Positions 47,978-48,922 of a stretch of DNA of 48,922 bases are shown here, piece after piece. A model generated the notes under the pieces. The model was not told the DNA's origin. It searched no databases and saw only the letters and a program-made list of their open reading frames with translations. Source of the DNA: an uncultured Faecalitalea sp. (lineage in GTDB: Bacteria > Bacillota_I > Bacilli_A > Erysipelotrichales > Erysipelotrichaceae). How positions within the stretch are numbered: position 1 is the first letter of the stretch; the number at the start of each line of letters is the position of its first letter. The position numbers and the translations under genes are program-made. The stretch covers positions 1 to 48,922 of the forward strand of contig CAMJQJ010000007.1 in NCBI GenBank assembly GCA_946408025.1. Direction: 5' to 3'.

Positions 47978-48877
47978 ATGGTTAGAAAAAGACTTTCAAG
48001 AAAAGATAAAGCGCAGAAGAAATTAGAACAGAAAAAAAAGCGTACTCAGAGGTTACGTTCTTTTATTGACTTGATCATGCTGCGTAAACATAGTGATATA
48101 TATATTAATATAGCAGTTTTTATTTTGATTATTTTTGGAACGTTTATGATCGTTTCGACCAATGTAGGGCAAACCACGACAAATTCTACAGTTGTGTTGA
48201 CTACTTTGATCAAACAAATTGCTTTTTTATTTATAGCTTATTTTTGCATGTGGGCAGTGAATCATATTTTTAGCTTTCGCTGGTTTTCTAAGATTGAAAT
48301 GTTGTTTATTTTAGCAATGTCAGTATTTATGATGTTGCCTTTTGCCTTTAGTGCATCTGGAGGAAGCCAGGCATGGATTCGATTGCCAGGAGGTATAACG
48401 ATCCAACCAAGTGAATTTACTAAGCCGCTTTTGATCATCTTAATTTCATGTGCTATCTATAAGGCAAAATTGAATCCAAAGCTGCAGGAAAGATGGTCAA
48501 CTTTATTTCGTTTCCCTATTTACGCTCTTGTATTAGATATTATCTTTTTGATTCTTCAAAGAGACTTGGGAACGATGTCTATTGTTGTGATGATCTTCTT
48601 TATTTGTATATTGATTCCTGATTATTCATCAATTCGAAGAATCCAGAAGAACTTAAAGCGCCTTTTCACGGTTGGTGTTTTAGGAGTAGTGGTTCTATTT
48701 GGTATCACGAATATTGGGACTGAAATCATTGCTCATACACCTTTTTCCCATGTTGCGACTCGTATTGAAAATGCGAAAAATCCATATAATGATGTATATG
48801 GAGAAGGATACCAGCCAGCCAATTCTTTATATGGTATCGCATCAAGTAATATTATAGGAAAAGGCATCGGAGCTTCT
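47978..48877 (+). CDS. FtsW/RodA/SpoVE family (SEDS) protein, 3' truncated and joined to adapter sequence
   Basis: Open frame from ATG 47978: FMIVSTN..GGSQAWIRLPGGITIQPSEFTKPLLI..LILQRDLGTMSIVV; not in the ORF track because no stop occurs before the window end. Confidence 0.9.
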
Positions 48878-48922
48878 AGATCGGAAGAGCGTCGTGTAGG
48901 GAAAGAGTGTAGATCTCGGTGG
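48878..48922. other. Illumina TruSeq adapter read-through (sequencing artefact)
   Basis: AGATCGGAAGAGCGTCGTGTAGGGAAAGAGTGTAGATCTCGGTGG; in frame it reads RSEERRVGKECRSRW. Confidence 0.98.

Noticed and set aside
1-48922. CRISPR array, transposase/IS element, prophage or tRNA genes
   Set aside because: No spaced direct-repeat array, integrase or transposase ORF, or tRNA-like cloverleaf was recognised on reading

Overview
AT-rich Firmicutes chromosomal contig end; gene content and family resemblance suggest an Erysipelotrichia-like gut anaerobe (inference). Most of it is housekeeping: ribosome assembly and NAD genes, metK, pflB/pflA, ponA-recU, gpsB-rnpB, thiT, rnj and def. Regulatory RNAs visible in the sequence are a SAM-I-clan riboswitch variant (metK), a ZTP/pfl riboswitch (pflB), a TPP riboswitch (thiT) and RNase P RNA. 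The most interesting loci are: (1) a murF / VanG-type D-Ala:D-Ser-like ligase / serine-racemase-like protein / VanT-like acyltransferase-3 operon, in which the two VanT domains are separate genes in reversed order; (2) an uncharacterised glycyl radical enzyme operon (GRE, activase, DeoR regulator, atypical NanE-like epimerase) with phased 10-bp direct repeats at its promoter; (3) a peptidoglycan-modification cluster (FemX-like, VanY-like, two serine-hydrolase paralogs, one with the nucleophile Ser replaced by Cys); (4) a cysteine-free arylsulfate sulfotransferase. The last 45 nt are Illumina adapter sequence fused onto a truncated ftsW/rodA gene. All family calls come from reading motifs; no database search was run.
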